A stretch of 64,000 nucleotides of DNA from Aquibacillus kalidii (GCF_014280935.1 NZ_JACLZI010000036.1:372001-436000); one strand, 5' to 3'; positions 39,386 to 49,385 are shown, counted from the stretch's first letter. Notes: a model not told the origin generated them from the sequence alone. Made by a program: numbers and translations.

Positions 39386-39561
39386 ACACTTTGATACATA
39401 TAATTATTATTTTTTATACAAAACAGTATAATAATCTTGTTTTTTAGCGAATCTACGCTTATTATTCGCAATCTGTTTCACTCCAATTTTAAACCTGTAC
39501 TACTACGATTACCATCCAGTACGTTCTATGCTAACTTCTTATAAATTTCAAGTAAACATTC

Positions 39562-39602
39562 ACAAAAAAAGAACAAAAGCTTAAAATTAGCTTTTGTCCT
39601 AA
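39562..39602 (-). terminator. Terminator of the YkyA-like gene
   Basis: ACAAAAGCT...AGCTTTTGT stem with T run leftwards, 11 nt after the stop. Confidence 0.82.
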
Positions 39603-39612
39603 AAACACTTCC

Positions 39613-40272
39613 CTACTCATCATATTCTACATTTATTTCAGCCAACTTATAAAACTCACCTTTTAAATCGTTATATAGATCTGTTTTATCATTAAATATT
39701 TCGTTAGTCTTAATGACTTTGTCGTACTGTTCATTTATAACTTTAATTTGATCCTTTAACTCTTGTTCTTCTAAATCCTCTTTTTGAAATAATTCATATA
39801 ATTTTTTATCTTCTTTTAAAGAATTAGAGTAAGCTTTATTTAATTCTAAGTATGCAGCGTACCTATCGTCCATTGCTTGCTTTAACTCATTCGCTTTACT
39901 TGTAACTTTTTCATTCTCTAAATCCTCAATTAAAGGTTTAATCTTGTCAAATTCAGTCTTTGCCTCTTCGATACTTGCTTTCTCTTTATCTAAAATTTCT
40001 TTTCTCTTTTCAATTGTTGTTAATGCCTTTTGCGATAGTTCTTTAACTTTCTCAAATTCTTCCATACTAAGATCAATGATTTGATCGTATAGTTGCTTTT
40101 CTTCCTTTTCTAATTCTACTAACGGTTTCTGCTGTTCCGCAAATTTCTTTTCTAAAGAAACTGCTTCTTCCATATGCTCGTACATTTGTTCAGGGGCTGA
40201 CGGGCCACTACACGCTCCTAAAAGGAGAACAACGAAAATCATAACGATTGCTAATTTATTAATGTGCTGCAC
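39613..40272 (-). CDS. ykyA: YkyA family cell-wall-associated lipoprotein
   Basis: A 219-residue lipoprotein: signal VVLLLGAC (Cys21), then an almost continuous charged coiled coil (EKKFAEQQKPLVELEKEEKQLYDQ and so on). The YkyA family is annotated as putative cell-wall binding lipoprotein; B. subtilis ykyA also lies between pdhA and the def gene. GTG start with AAGGA upstream. Function unknown. Confidence 0.85.
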   Translation of the reverse strand: MQHINKLAIVMIFVVLLLGACSGPSAPEQMYEHMEEAVSLEKKFAEQQKPLVELEKEEKQLYDQIIDLSMEEFEKVKELSQKALTTIEKRKEILDKEKASIEEAKTEFDKIKPLIEDLENEKVTSKANELKQAMDDRYAAYLELNKAYSNSLKEDKKLYELFQKEDLEEQELKDQIKVINEQYDKVIKTNEIFNDKTDLYNDLKGEFYKLAEINVEYDE

Positions 40273-40457
40273 GGCTATCCTTCCTCCTATATTTCTAGTT
40301 GCCTTTGTTATGTATCATCATATTCTATTATAACATAAGCATGGCGATATCTTATTATATACTGTATGATAACAAACTGTCCTTCATGCTACCTTATCAT
40401 ACCTATATATGATAAACTATAGAACAGCAATTTCGATGATACTATAGGAGTGAGTAC

Positions 40458-41009
40458 ATGATTACAATGGAAGATATAGTTCGCGAAGGTGATCCAATTC
40501 TTAACAAAGCTGCTGAAGAGGTTCCTTTACCCCCTAGCGACGAAGACTTGAATACATTAAGAGAAATGTTAATGTACCTTCAGAACAGTCAAGATGAAGA
40601 AATTTCAAAAAAATATAACCTTAGACCAGGCGTTGGACTTGCCGCACCACAAATCGGCCTTGCGAAACGTATGATCGCCGTTCATTTTACAGATTTTGAT
40701 GATAACAAATATAGTTATGGACTATTCAATCCAAAAATAATTAGTCATTCTGTGGAAAAAGCATACTTGTCCACTGGTGAAGGATGTTTATCAGTGGATC
40801 GCGAAGTACCTGGATATGTTCCTAGATATGCACGTATTACTGTTAAGGCAATTGACATAGAAGGAAACCCGCTGAAGATTAGACTAAAAGGATACGCTGC
40901 TATTGTATTTCAACATGAAATAGATCATTTAAACGGCGTCATGTTTTATGATCACATTAATAAAGAAAATCCTTTTGCAGAACCAGAAAATGCAAAGGCC
41001 ATTGAATAA
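40458..41009 (+). CDS. def: Peptide deformylase
   Basis: Fe2+ metalloenzyme removing N-formyl from new proteins. 183 residues. The three motifs are [10 protein letters not shown] (about 58-67), EGCLSV (Cys110 metal ligand) and QHEIDHLNG (His153, Glu154, His157). Closest to the B. subtilis DefB (YkrB) type. AGGAGTGAG precedes the ATG. Its place before rpoY-rnjA is conserved. Confidence 0.97.
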   Translation: MITMEDIVREGDPILNKAAEEVPLPPSDEDLNTLREMLMYLQNSQDEEISKKYNLRPGVGLAAPQIGLAKRMIAVHFTDFDDNKYSYGLFNPKIISHSVEKAYLSTGEGCLSVDREVPGYVPRYARITVKAIDIEGNPLKIRLKGYAAIVFQHEIDHLNGVMFYDHINKENPFAEPENAKAIE

Positions 41010-41018
41010 GAGAATAAT

Positions 41019-41052
41019 AAAAGCCTCAATGATAAAGATTGAGGCTTTTATT
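41019..41052 (+). terminator. Terminator of def
   Basis: AAAGCCTCAAT...ATTGAGGCTTT hairpin ten bases after the stop. Confidence 0.88.
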
Positions 41053-41301
41053 TGTTTTGTACACCTAACAAGTTAAATATAGATGTATTACTTACTAAAC
41101 TCGTTTACAAACTGAATAAGAACCGAAATTCAGTAAAAAATACAGATAATGAAAGTCGCCTACAGCAAAAATTATAACAAGTATTCACACGTTTCTATTT
41201 CAAAATTTGGCAAATCATACTATACTAGTAATTAAGAGGGATTGGATCGGTTAAACGTTTTTTGCTTTTCTTTGGTATAAAGGAAGGAGCTGGCAGAAAT
41301 A

Positions 41302-41388
41302 ATGTTAAAACGTTTAAAAGAAAAATTGAAAAAACGATGGAAAGATATTGTCGGACGTAAAGGTGTTCCAAGCACTTGTAAAGATTAG
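41302..41388 (+). CDS. 28-residue cationic amphipathic peptide, unknown
   Basis: Short frame with an AAGGAAGGAG SD 11-12 bases before its ATG. It begins MLKRLKEKLKKRWKDIVGRK and ends GVPSTCKD. Leu2, Leu5, Leu9, Trp13, Ile16 and Val17 would lie on one face of a helix whose other face is Lys/Arg, giving a strongly positive membrane-binding helix, followed by a short Cys-containing tail. It sits alone between def and rpoY. I do not recognise a family; it could be a signalling or regulatory peptide, or chance. Confidence 0.5.
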   Translation: MLKRLKEKLKKRWKDIVGRKGVPSTCKD

Positions 41389-41431
41389 ATTTAGTTCTAC
41401 ATTTCTACTTAAACTATTTGATAATAAATAA

Positions 41432-41440
41432 TGCTATAAA
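41432..41440 (+). promoter_or_regulatory. Extended -10 element before rpoY-rnjA
   Basis: TGCTATAAA (-10 at 41435-41440 with TGn), 41 bp ahead of the rpoY start; no clear -35. Confidence 0.4.
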
Positions 41441-41481
41441 CTAAACCGTAAAAAAAATAGAAGAAAGTTAGGAGAGATTAA

Positions 41482-41691
41482 ATGATTTTTAAAGTATTAT
41501 ATCAGGATATTCCAAATGAAGTTCCTGTTCGAGAAAGAACTAAGAGTCTATATTATGAAGCAAAAACAGAAAGACAGGTACGTACAGCACTCTCCGATCG
41601 CAAACTAAATATTGAATTTGTCCAGCCACTAGATGAAGCACACTTAGCCTATGAAAAAGAATCAGAAAAATTTGTCGTGGAGAATGCCTAA
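41482..41691 (+). CDS. rpoY: RNA polymerase epsilon subunit
   Basis: A 69-residue RpoY (YkzG) protein associated with RNA polymerase of Bacillales. [20 protein letters not shown] and [29 protein letters not shown] match the family throughout. AGGAGAG precedes the ATG. It lies three bases before rnjA; this pairing is nearly universal in Firmicutes. Confidence 0.96.
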   Translation: MIFKVLYQDIPNEVPVRERTKSLYYEAKTERQVRTALSDRKLNIEFVQPLDEAHLAYEKESEKFVVENA

Positions 41692-41694
41692 AAT

Positions 41695-43362
41695 ATGAAA
41701 TTTGTTAAAAATGACCAGACTGCGGTATTTGCATTAGGTGGTCTCGGTGAAATCGGTAAAAATACTTACGCTGTCCAGTTCCAAGATGAAATCATCCTCA
41801 TTGATGCCGGGATAAAATTCCCTGAAGATGAATTACTCGGAATTGATTACGTTATACCTGATTACACTTATCTAGTGCAAAACCAAGATAAAATTAGAGG
41901 TTTATTCATCACTCACGGACATGAAGACCACATCGGAGGTATTCCTTACCTTCTACGTGAGATCAACATTCCAATCTACGCTGGAAAACTTGCGATCGGA
42001 CTTATTAAAAATAAATTAGATGAACATGGTCTTTTACGAAACGCAGAACTTCATACTTATCAAGAGGACGACGTTATAAAGTTTCGCAAAACATCAGTTA
42101 CATTTTTTAGAACGACACATAGCATCCCTGATTCATACGGTATTGTAGTAAAAACACCACCCGGGAATATTGTTCATACTGGAGATTTCAAGTTTGATTT
42201 TACTCCTGTTGGTGAACCTGCCAACTTAGCCAAAATGGCAGAGATAGGTAAAGAAGGCGTTCTTTGTTTATTATCAGATAGTACAAATAGTGAAGTTCCT
42301 GGCTTTACCATGTCAGAACGTGTTGTTGGTGAAAGTATTAACGACATCTTTAAAAAAGTAGACGGTAGAATTATATTCGCAACTTTTGCCTCTAATATCC
42401 ATAGACTTCAACAGATGGTTGAAGGTGCTGTTAGAAACAATCGTAAAGTTGCAGTGTTTGGTAGAAGTATGGAAGCTGCAATCAATATTGGTTTAGAGCT
42501 AGGCTATATTCAAGCTCCAAAAGATACCTTTATCGATGCACAGCAAATAAATCGCCTCCCTGCTAACGAGGTAACTATTCTTTGTACAGGTTCTCAAGGT
42601 GAACCAATGGCCGCGTTATCTAGAGTGGCTAATGGAACTCATCGACAAATACAAATAATTCCTGGAGACACTGTTGTATTTTCATCTTCACCAATCCCTG
42701 GAAATACAGTAAGTGTTAGTAAAACAATCAATATGTTATATAGAGCTGGAGCAGATGTAATTCACGGGCCTCTTAATGATATTCATACATCAGGACACGG
42801 TGGTCAACAAGAACAAAAATTAATGTTACGCCTAATAAGACCAAAATTCTTCCTACCTATCCACGGGGAATACAGAATGCTGAAAGAACATACAAAATTA
42901 GCACAAGCTTGTGATATTGATCCCGGTAATTGCTTTATCATGGATAATGGTGATGTATTGGCCCTAGGAAAAGATAGTGCAGCTATAGCTGGTAAAATTC
43001 CTTCAGGTTCCGTTTATGTGGATGGAAGTGGAATTGGTGATATCGGTAACATCGTTTTAAGGGATAGAAGAATCCTTTCAGAAGAAGGTCTTGTTATAGT
43101 AGTTGTTAGTATTAACATGAAAGAATTCAAGATTGCTTCTGGTCCTGATATTATTTCTAGAGGTTTTGTTTATATGAGAGAGTCTGAAGACCTGATTAAT
43201 GAAGCTCAGAAAATTGTCTCCTCTCATTTAGATAAAGTTATGGAAAGAAAAACAACACAATGGTCAGAAATCAAAAATGAAATTACTGATACCATTGCAC
43301 CATTCTTATATGAGAAAACAAAAAGAAAGCCAATGATTTTGCCAATCATAATGGAAGTATAA
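41695..43362 (+). CDS. rnjA: Ribonuclease J1
   Basis: Zinc metallo-beta-lactamase nuclease with 5'-3' exo- and endonuclease activity, central to mRNA turnover and 16S rRNA maturation. 555 residues. Catalytic HGHEDHIGG (His74, His76, Asp78, His79), beta-CASP domain with [15 protein letters not shown], and [14 protein letters not shown]. The ATG at 41695 has only a distant SD (GTGGAG) inside rpoY, suggesting coupled translation. Confidence 0.97.
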   Translation: MKFVKNDQTAVFALGGLGEIGKNTYAVQFQDEIILIDAGIKFPEDELLGIDYVIPDYTYLVQNQDKIRGLFITHGHEDHIGGIPYLLREINIPIYAGKLAIGLIKNKLDEHGLLRNAELHTYQEDDVIKFRKTSVTFFRTTHSIPDSYGIVVKTPPGNIVHTGDFKFDFTPVGEPANLAKMAEIGKEGVLCLLSDSTNSEVPGFTMSERVVGESINDIFKKVDGRIIFATFASNIHRLQQMVEGAVRNNRKVAVFGRSMEAAINIGLELGYIQAPKDTFIDAQQINRLPANEVTILCTGSQGEPMAALSRVANGTHRQIQIIPGDTVVFSSSPIPGNTVSVSKTINMLYRAGADVIHGPLNDIHTSGHGGQQEQKLMLRLIRPKFFLPIHGEYRMLKEHTKLAQACDIDPGNCFIMDNGDVLALGKDSAAIAGKIPSGSVYVDGSGIGDIGNIVLRDRRILSEEGLVIVVVSINMKEFKIASGPDIISRGFVYMRESEDLINEAQKIVSSHLDKVMERKTTQWSEIKNEITDTIAPFLYEKTKRKPMILPIIMEV

Positions 43363-43431
43363 ATAACTTGCTCCTTCTTAAAAACTGAACCAACTAAGAT
43401 TATCTATCGTTTATTTCAATAACTCTCATTT

Positions 43432-43467
43432 AACCCCCCCTTTCCTTAATCGGATAGGGGGGTTTTT
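43432..43467 (+). terminator. Terminator of rnjA
   Basis: AACCCCCC...GGGGGGTT stem followed by TTTTC. Confidence 0.88.
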
Positions 43468-43473
43468 CAAATA

Positions 43474-43503
43474 AAAAAGACAAGCCCTTTAGCCTGTCTT
43501 TTC
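43474..43503 (-). terminator. Terminator of ktrC
   Basis: AAAGACA...TGTCTTT hairpin with T run leftwards at the ktrC stop. Confidence 0.75.
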
Positions 43504-44178
43504 CTAATCATCATCTACAACAAGATTTTTTTCAAAACGAGAAATATCTTTATCTGCTCCAATTACAATAAGAATATCCCCTTTATTTATCACTTCTGTT
43601 GCCATAGGAGATACGTTTATTTCCTTTATATTCTCTTGTTTAATTGCTACCACGTTACAACCAAACTGTGCACGTATATCAAGTTCTACTAAGGTTCTAC
43701 CACTCATCTTAGAACCAGCTTTAACCTCAACAATACTGTGGTCATCTGATAACTCAAGATGGTCCAAAATATTATTAGATATGATACTGTGGGCAATTCG
43801 TTTACCCATATCGCGCTCAGGGTGAACAACTTGGTCTGCACCAATTTTATTTAATACTTTTTCATGGTAGTCATTTTGTGCTTTAACCGTAATCTTCTTT
43901 ATTCCCAATTCTTTTAACATTAATGTAGTTAATATACTCGCTTGAATATTATCACCAATCGCCACAATGACATGGTCAATATTGCGAATCCCTAATTCCT
44001 TTAATACTTTTTCATCTGTTGCATCAGCAATAACAGCATGTGACGCAATATTTTTAAATTCATTTACTTTGTCCTCTTCTGTATCTATGGCTAGAACTTC
44101 CATCCCCTCTTGGCTTAGCTCTCTACAAATACTACCGCCAAAACGTCCTAGTCCAATAACAGCGAATTCTCTTTTCAT
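43504..44178 (-). CDS. ktrC: KtrC/TrkA-type potassium channel regulatory subunit
   Basis: Cytoplasmic ring subunit gating a Ktr potassium transporter. RCK_N domain with VIGLGRFGGSICREL (nucleotide-binding GxGxxG), and a C-terminal RCK_C domain (about 140-224), which in KtrA/KtrC relatives binds c-di-AMP. 224 residues. GGAGG is before the ATG. The membrane partner is not in this window; B. subtilis KtrC pairs with distant KtrD. Confidence 0.93.
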   Translation of the reverse strand: MKREFAVIGLGRFGGSICRELSQEGMEVLAIDTEEDKVNEFKNIASHAVIADATDEKVLKELGIRNIDHVIVAIGDNIQASILTTLMLKELGIKKITVKAQNDYHEKVLNKIGADQVVHPERDMGKRIAHSIISNNILDHLELSDDHSIVEVKAGSKMSGRTLVELDIRAQFGCNVVAIKQENIKEINVSPMATEVINKGDILIVIGADKDISRFEKNLVVDDD

Positions 44179-44353
44179 CGCTATTCCTCCATATCAGTTG
44201 ATGCTCCTATAGTCTATCATATTTTCATACATGAGTATAGCTACATAATAAAGTACATTTGTTATAATAATCCCTTTCTGGAATTAATATAGGACCGACA
44301 ATTTCGAGAGAAAATCTCTAGCAACTATATTCTTTAATTAACTGAGTGTAAAT

Positions 44354-44425
44354 GCGACGCTGTGGATTGTGAAGTGAAGGGAATTCTTACGTCGCGAAGT
44401 TAGATAAACCATAAGAATTCCCTTC
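44354..44425. repeat. Perfect 14-bp inverted repeat with pseudoknot potential upstream of ktrC
   Basis: GAAGGGAATTCTTA (44376-44389) pairs with TAAGAATTCCCTTC (44412-44425) across a 22-nt loop. The loop segment CGTCGC (44390-44395) can also pair with GCGACG (44354-44359) outside the stem, so an H-type pseudoknot or a two-state switch is possible. There is no T run, so it is not a terminator. It lies about 200 bp upstream of the ktrC start, in a 366-bp non-coding gap. Confidence 0.55.
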
Positions 44426-44507
44426 GTTATATTGCCTATCCAATTACTAATTGGTGATTCTATGGATATTACGTTACAGTACCGATCTTCCAAATGAGCC
44501 ATAGATA

Positions 44508-44541
44508 ACAAACACCCATCAAGAAAATGATGGGTGTTTGT
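44508..44541. terminator. Terminator after the ABC exporter operon
   Basis: ACAAACACCCATC...GATGGGTGTTTGT 13-bp stem next to the stop at 44545; T run better on the + strand. Confidence 0.75.
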
Positions 44542-44544
44542 TTT

Positions 44545-46383
44545 TTACAATGCGTCTAACATTTGGAATTGTGACTTTACTAAATCAAAATACTCACCTT
44601 TTTGTTTCATCAACTCATCATGATTACCTTGCTCTAATATCTTTCCGTGCTCTAGGACAATTATGTTGTCAGCTTCTCGAATAGTAGATAGTCGGTGAGC
44701 GATCATAATTGCTGTTCTTCCCTTTAATAATTGCTTTAGTGCCTTTTGGATTTTCATTTCTGTTTCTGTATCAATACTTGCTGTTGCTTCATCTAAAATA
44801 ATTATCCTTGGATCTGCTAGTAAAGCCCTAGCAAATGATAGTAATTGTCTTTCACCAGCAGAAAGTATGTTTCCGCGTTCCTCAACTTCTGTTTCATAAC
44901 CGTTGGAAAGTCGAGAAATAAAATCATCAGCACCCACTACTTTTGCAGCGTCTTTTACCTCTTCATCTGTTGCATTCGGACGACCAAATCTTATATTTTC
45001 CATAATAGTTCCAGAGAAAATAAATGTATCTTGTAAAACGACACTGATATTATTCCGTAAACTAGCTAACTTCATATCACGGATATCATGCCCATCAATT
45101 TTTACTGCTCCTTTAGTTGGATCGTAAAACCTACTGATAAGATTGGCAATAGTTGATTTTCCAGATCCAGTATGCCCTACCAGCGCTACAGTTTGACCTT
45201 GTTTCATCTCAAGAGAGATTTCATGAAGTGCTATTCGATCTTCATTATAAGAAAACTGAACGTGATCAAATTCGATGTGACCTTTCATATCCTTAAATTC
45301 TTTTGCATCCTTCTTTTCTTCAACGTTTGGCTGTTCATCCAGAAATTCGAAAATACGTTCAGATGAGGCCATTGCTACTAATAATTGATTATAAATCTGA
45401 CCTAAACGAGAGATCGGTTCCCAAAACATCCCAAGGAAGAATGCAAATGTTACGAAATCCCCCGCTGTAATTGTCCCATTTATAATCAAATGAGCTCCAA
45501 ATGAAATCAGGATTACCGTACCGATAGCATTTGCCATCTCAACAAACGGCCCAAAATAAGCACTTTTTTTCATAGCCAATCGTTCAGTTTCAAAGTTATC
45601 CGTATTTACTCCAGAAAAGTATTCTGTGTTTTCTTTTTCTTGTGAGAATGATTGTGTAATTCGAATCCCTTGCATACTTTCATTCAAGTGAGAATTTAAT
45701 CTAGATTTTTGAATTCGCACATCTTGCCATGATCTTCTAATATTTCTTCTCAGTTTTGTAGAAATATAAAACATAATTGGCAATATAACTAAAACAGCTA
45801 ATGCGAGCTGTGGACTTAAAGCAATCAAAATTGCTACAATACCCACTAACATGACTACGTCCATTAGCAAATTGATAATTCCATTTGTAAATAGCTCTTG
45901 CAACGAGTTAACATCATTTAAAATTCGAACTAAAATAGAGCCTGCAGATCTCTTATCAAAAAAATTATGGGATAGTCTTTGAACATGAGAAAATAAATTT
46001 TCTCTTAAATCATAAATGACTCTTTGTCCTAATATATTTATCCACTTAATTCGAAACATATTTCCTAAATAGTTCAATAAATAAAGAATGGATATACCGA
46101 TAACTAAATAGGTCAACATATCGACATCTTTGTTTTTTATAGCCACATCAATGGCTACTTGACCAATTAATATCGGTACAAGTAATCGAACTATTGTTGA
46201 TATTAGCATCGCGATCAAGGAACCCGGAAGAAGTGTTTTCGAGTATGGTTTAATATAAGTAAGTAGCCTTAACATTTGTTTCCAGTTAAAAGGTTTCTCA
46301 ACAGCCTGATCAAGCGGATAAAAAAACCTTTTCAAATGTGGACTTTCTTGTTTTGACTGATTCCCTTGTAATTTACTAGCCAA
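44545..46383 (-). CDS. ABC exporter half-transporter, canonical catalytic site (YfiC-like)
   Basis: Type IV ABC exporter subunit of 612 residues: six-helix membrane domain (about 45-345) then the ATPase. Walker A GHTGSGKST, Q-loop VVLQDTF, signature LSAGERQ (non-standard, usually LSGGQ), Walker B IIILDEATASIDTE with the catalytic Glu. TTG start with GGGGGGAC upstream. It pairs with the next upstream subunit (13 bp apart) to form a heterodimer like BmrCD or YfiBC; substrate likely a drug or lipid, not determinable. Confidence 0.88.
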   Translation of the reverse strand: MASKLQGNQSKQESPHLKRFFYPLDQAVEKPFNWKQMLRLLTYIKPYSKTLLPGSLIAMLISTIVRLLVPILIGQVAIDVAIKNKDVDMLTYLVIGISILYLLNYLGNMFRIKWINILGQRVIYDLRENLFSHVQRLSHNFFDKRSAGSILVRILNDVNSLQELFTNGIINLLMDVVMLVGIVAILIALSPQLALAVLVILPIMFYISTKLRRNIRRSWQDVRIQKSRLNSHLNESMQGIRITQSFSQEKENTEYFSGVNTDNFETERLAMKKSAYFGPFVEMANAIGTVILISFGAHLIINGTITAGDFVTFAFFLGMFWEPISRLGQIYNQLLVAMASSERIFEFLDEQPNVEEKKDAKEFKDMKGHIEFDHVQFSYNEDRIALHEISLEMKQGQTVALVGHTGSGKSTIANLISRFYDPTKGAVKIDGHDIRDMKLASLRNNISVVLQDTFIFSGTIMENIRFGRPNATDEEVKDAAKVVGADDFISRLSNGYETEVEERGNILSAGERQLLSFARALLADPRIIILDEATASIDTETEMKIQKALKQLLKGRTAIMIAHRLSTIREADNIIVLEHGKILEQGNHDELMKQKGEYFDLVKSQFQMLDAL

Positions 46384-46396
46384 TTAAAGTCCCCCC

Positions 46397-48148
46397 TCAA
46401 TTTACAGCATCTAAAATTGCTTGTTTGTCTTGGTATTGAATGTCATAGATACGTTGATACGGTCCACCATTATCCAACAATGTATCATGTGTTCCTCTTT
46501 CAACAATCTCACCGTCTTCGAGTACTAAAATTTCATCAGCATGCTTTAATGAAGAAATTCGATGAGCAATAATAAAGGTGGTTCTATTTTTCATTACTTC
46601 CTTTAAAGCCTTTTGTATTTTAAACTCTGTTTCCATATCTACTGCAGATGTAGCATCATCCAACACTAAGATACTCGGATCAATTAGAATAGCGCGCGCA
46701 ATGGCAATACGTTGTTTTTGACCACCCGATAACCCCATTCCTCTTTCACCCAACATGGTGTCATAGCCCTTAGGCATCTCCAAAATAAACTCATGGGCTT
46801 GCGCACGTTTAGCTGCAGCGATGATGTCATCCATACTGGCATTCGGGTTTCCATATGCAATATTTTCTTTTATTGTTGTAGAAAATAAAAATGATTCTTG
46901 TAAAACAAAACCGATATTTTTACGTAATGTTTTAAGATCGTACTCACTTGTTGGTTTTCCATCAACTAACACTTCACCTTTTTCCGGTTCATAAAAACGT
47001 GTGATAAGTTGTGTAATACTCGTTTTCCCTGCCCCTGTTGGACCAATCAGACCGATCACTTTACCAGGAGGTGCATCAAACGAAATATCTTTTAATGCAG
47101 AATCGTCATCCTCAATATATGTTAATGTGACATCATTAAATGTAATGTGCCCTTTGATTCGCTCTGGTACAATCGCATCTTCACTTTCAACGATATCTTC
47201 GTCTGCTTCTAATATTTCTAATAGTCTTTCTCCAGATGCTTTTGCTTGTGAGAACATGTTAACGATAAAGCCTAAGTGCATAAGTGGTCCTAAAATATAC
47301 GTAACCAAACTGAAAAAGGCTACCAATTCCCCTAAGCTAAGCGATCCTTCTATTACTAAATGTCCACCATAAACTAACAGCGCAACCATACAAATATTCC
47401 CGATAAACTCCATAAACGGAAAATACTTAGCCCATATATTTGAAGTATTAATGTTTACTTCACGATAATTATCATTATTAGATGTAAAACGATCAATTTC
47501 AAAATCTTCCTTAGAAAGTGATTTAACCGTGTTCATTCCACTTACATTTTCTTGAATTCTAGTATTTAACCGACCAAGCGATTTACGAATGGTACGAAAT
47601 GCCGGGTGTACTTTACGATCAAATCGATAAACCACAACGGCTAAAAATGGCATGGCAGCCATCGTAACAAGCGCTAAAGGAATGGAATAATAAAACATAA
47701 CACTTAAACTAATTAAAATCAGCATTGATATTTTTAATAATTCCTTAAACCCAGCTGCAAGAAAAAACTTAAACCCTTCCACATCCATGGTAAGTCGGGA
47801 CATTAAATCTCCTGTTCTTGCATTATCATAATAAGTGAACGATAGTTTTTGGAGTTTCTTGTATAGTCCGTCTCTTAAGTCGTATACAGATTTCACACCA
47901 AATAAGTCCCCTAAGTATTGTTGAGAAAAGTTTGCTACCCCTTTAACAATCATAATAAGAATAAACCCGACTGATAAATATGGAATTAAAGAGTAATCCT
48001 CCGCTAACACCACATCATCAATGGTTATTTTCAAAATTACTGGGTATAAGACAGTTATACCTGTTACTAATAAGACAAAAAACAATGATGCAAAGAAATA
48101 TTTGCGAAAAGGCCAATAATATTGTGCTAACTTTTTAAAGGTTTCCAA
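46397..48148 (-). CDS. ABC exporter half-transporter, degenerate catalytic site (YfiB-like)
   Basis: Partner subunit, 583 residues: membrane domain (about 15-310) and ATPase. Walker A GPTGAGKTS, signature LSGGQKQRIAIARA (standard), Walker B SILVLDDATSAVD with Asp in place of the catalytic Glu. Together with the LSAGE of the other subunit, this gives one degenerate and one active ATP site, the hallmark of asymmetric heterodimeric exporters. TTG start with GGAGGAGGG upstream. First gene of the pair. Confidence 0.88.
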   Translation of the reverse strand: METFKKLAQYYWPFRKYFFASLFFVLLVTGITVLYPVILKITIDDVVLAEDYSLIPYLSVGFILIMIVKGVANFSQQYLGDLFGVKSVYDLRDGLYKKLQKLSFTYYDNARTGDLMSRLTMDVEGFKFFLAAGFKELLKISMLILISLSVMFYYSIPLALVTMAAMPFLAVVVYRFDRKVHPAFRTIRKSLGRLNTRIQENVSGMNTVKSLSKEDFEIDRFTSNNDNYREVNINTSNIWAKYFPFMEFIGNICMVALLVYGGHLVIEGSLSLGELVAFFSLVTYILGPLMHLGFIVNMFSQAKASGERLLEILEADEDIVESEDAIVPERIKGHITFNDVTLTYIEDDDSALKDISFDAPPGKVIGLIGPTGAGKTSITQLITRFYEPEKGEVLVDGKPTSEYDLKTLRKNIGFVLQESFLFSTTIKENIAYGNPNASMDDIIAAAKRAQAHEFILEMPKGYDTMLGERGMGLSGGQKQRIAIARAILIDPSILVLDDATSAVDMETEFKIQKALKEVMKNRTTFIIAHRISSLKHADEILVLEDGEIVERGTHDTLLDNGGPYQRIYDIQYQDKQAILDAVN

Positions 48149-48508
48149 ACTGTCACCCTCCTCCTGTTGTTTTTTTCGTAATTATAAATATATCGGGTTA
48201 CGAAATAAATATCTACCCTTTTGCATTAATTTTTAGAAAAAACTTTTAATTTCTTTCATTCATATTAATTTATAATTTCGCCTCGGATTATATGGTAATG
48301 ATTCTCGCAAAACTTTTATTTTCCCAACTGTCAGTCTCTAAACTCAAAAAAAATATGCCATTTATGACCCTCTTAATAATTTATGAAACTAATTTGAATT
48401 AAATTAATAAAATGTCGTTTTATGTCCAATAAAAAAGGGAATGATTTGATTTAATGGACTAGTTTCTATTATTATTACTCAAGAGCAAGGAAAGGAGACA
48501 AACAACTA
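48149..48508. other. Divergent gap between the ABC exporter and mscS
   Basis: 360 bp, very A/T-rich, with no reading frame or hairpin of note. TGGTAATGATTCTCG at 48293-48307 resembles a Fur box in 11 of 14 fixed positions, but with gaps in both halves; not called. Confidence 0.4.
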
Positions 48509-49348
48509 ATGGATCTATTTAAAAACGGCTTAAACTTTGATATGTCAGAAATACTAGAAATTGTTATAAGTAAGGGGTTAAAAATCGCTTTATTAGTTAT
48601 TGCTTTTCTTATCGTATCGCCGATAGGAAAGAAATTGATTACAGCGACGTTATCTAAAGCAAGCAGTAAAGAGAAAATAACGGAGGGAAGAGTTAAAACA
48701 CTTGAAAAACTGTTATTGAATTTATACTCCTACACTCTAATCTTTATATTCGTCGTTATGTTATTCGGAATTTTCGGGTTACCATTAGGACCTTTACTAG
48801 CTGGTGCAGGTGTTCTTGGTTTAGCCATCGGGTTTGGTGCACAGGGATTAGTAAGTGATATTGTAACTGGATTCTTTATCCTATTAGAAAGACAAATTGA
48901 AGTGGAAGAGTACGTGACAATAGGCCAGTATAACGGCATTGTCGAAGAAGTGGGACTAAGAACAACCAAAATTCGAAGCTTTGACGGAACATTAAATTTC
49001 ATTCCTAATCGCGATATTGCTGGCTTAAGTAACCATTCACGAGGAACGATGAGAGCTTTAGTTGATATAGGTATTAGTTATGATGATAATATTGATAAAG
49101 CATTAGCTGTTCTCCAAAAGGTATGTGACGAGTTCAAAAACGATGAGCGCTTTGTGGAAGGACCTGATGTACTAGGTGTGCAAGGGTTTGGGGCTTCCGA
49201 AGTAGTTTTAAGAGTACTAGGCCGAACTGAAAATATGCAACAATGGGCTGCTGAACGCGATATGCGTAAGCGAATTAAAGAGTCATTTGATGCTGAAGGA
49301 ATAGAAATACCATTTCCACACCAAGTTAATATTACAAAGAATAGTTAA
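48509..49348 (+). CDS. Small-conductance mechanosensitive channel, MscS family
   Basis: Osmotic-release channel of 279 residues. Membrane helices about 12-36 and 66-88, the pore helix GPLLAGAGVLGLAIGFGAQGLVSDIVTGFFILLE (TM3, Gly/Ala packing), then the beta domain QIEVEEYVTIGQYNGIVEEVGLRTTKIRSFDGTLNFIPN and the C-terminal domain. Close to YkuT of B. subtilis, in keeping with ykuS next door. GAAAGGAG precedes the ATG. Confidence 0.93.
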   Translation: MDLFKNGLNFDMSEILEIVISKGLKIALLVIAFLIVSPIGKKLITATLSKASSKEKITEGRVKTLEKLLLNLYSYTLIFIFVVMLFGIFGLPLGPLLAGAGVLGLAIGFGAQGLVSDIVTGFFILLERQIEVEEYVTIGQYNGIVEEVGLRTTKIRSFDGTLNFIPNRDIAGLSNHSRGTMRALVDIGISYDDNIDKALAVLQKVCDEFKNDERFVEGPDVLGVQGFGASEVVLRVLGRTENMQQWAAERDMRKRIKESFDAEGIEIPFPHQVNITKNS

Positions 49349-49352
49349 ACCG

Positions 49353-49385
49353 ATACCTTCTGGATAAATCCAGAAGGTATTTTTA
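49353..49385 (+). terminator. Terminator of mscS
   Basis: ATACCTTCTGGAT/ATCCAGAAGGTAT stem then TTTTT. Confidence 0.9.

Noticed and set aside
44179-44545. c-di-AMP (ydaO) riboswitch ahead of ktrC
   Set aside because: Known targets include potassium transporters, but the conserved ydaO sequence blocks are not visible on the - strand.
48293-48307. Fur-like TGGTAATGATTCTCG between the ABC exporter and mscS
   Set aside because: 11 of 14 by eye, but mismatched in both halves and in a very A/T-rich gap where chance hits are common; left uncalled.
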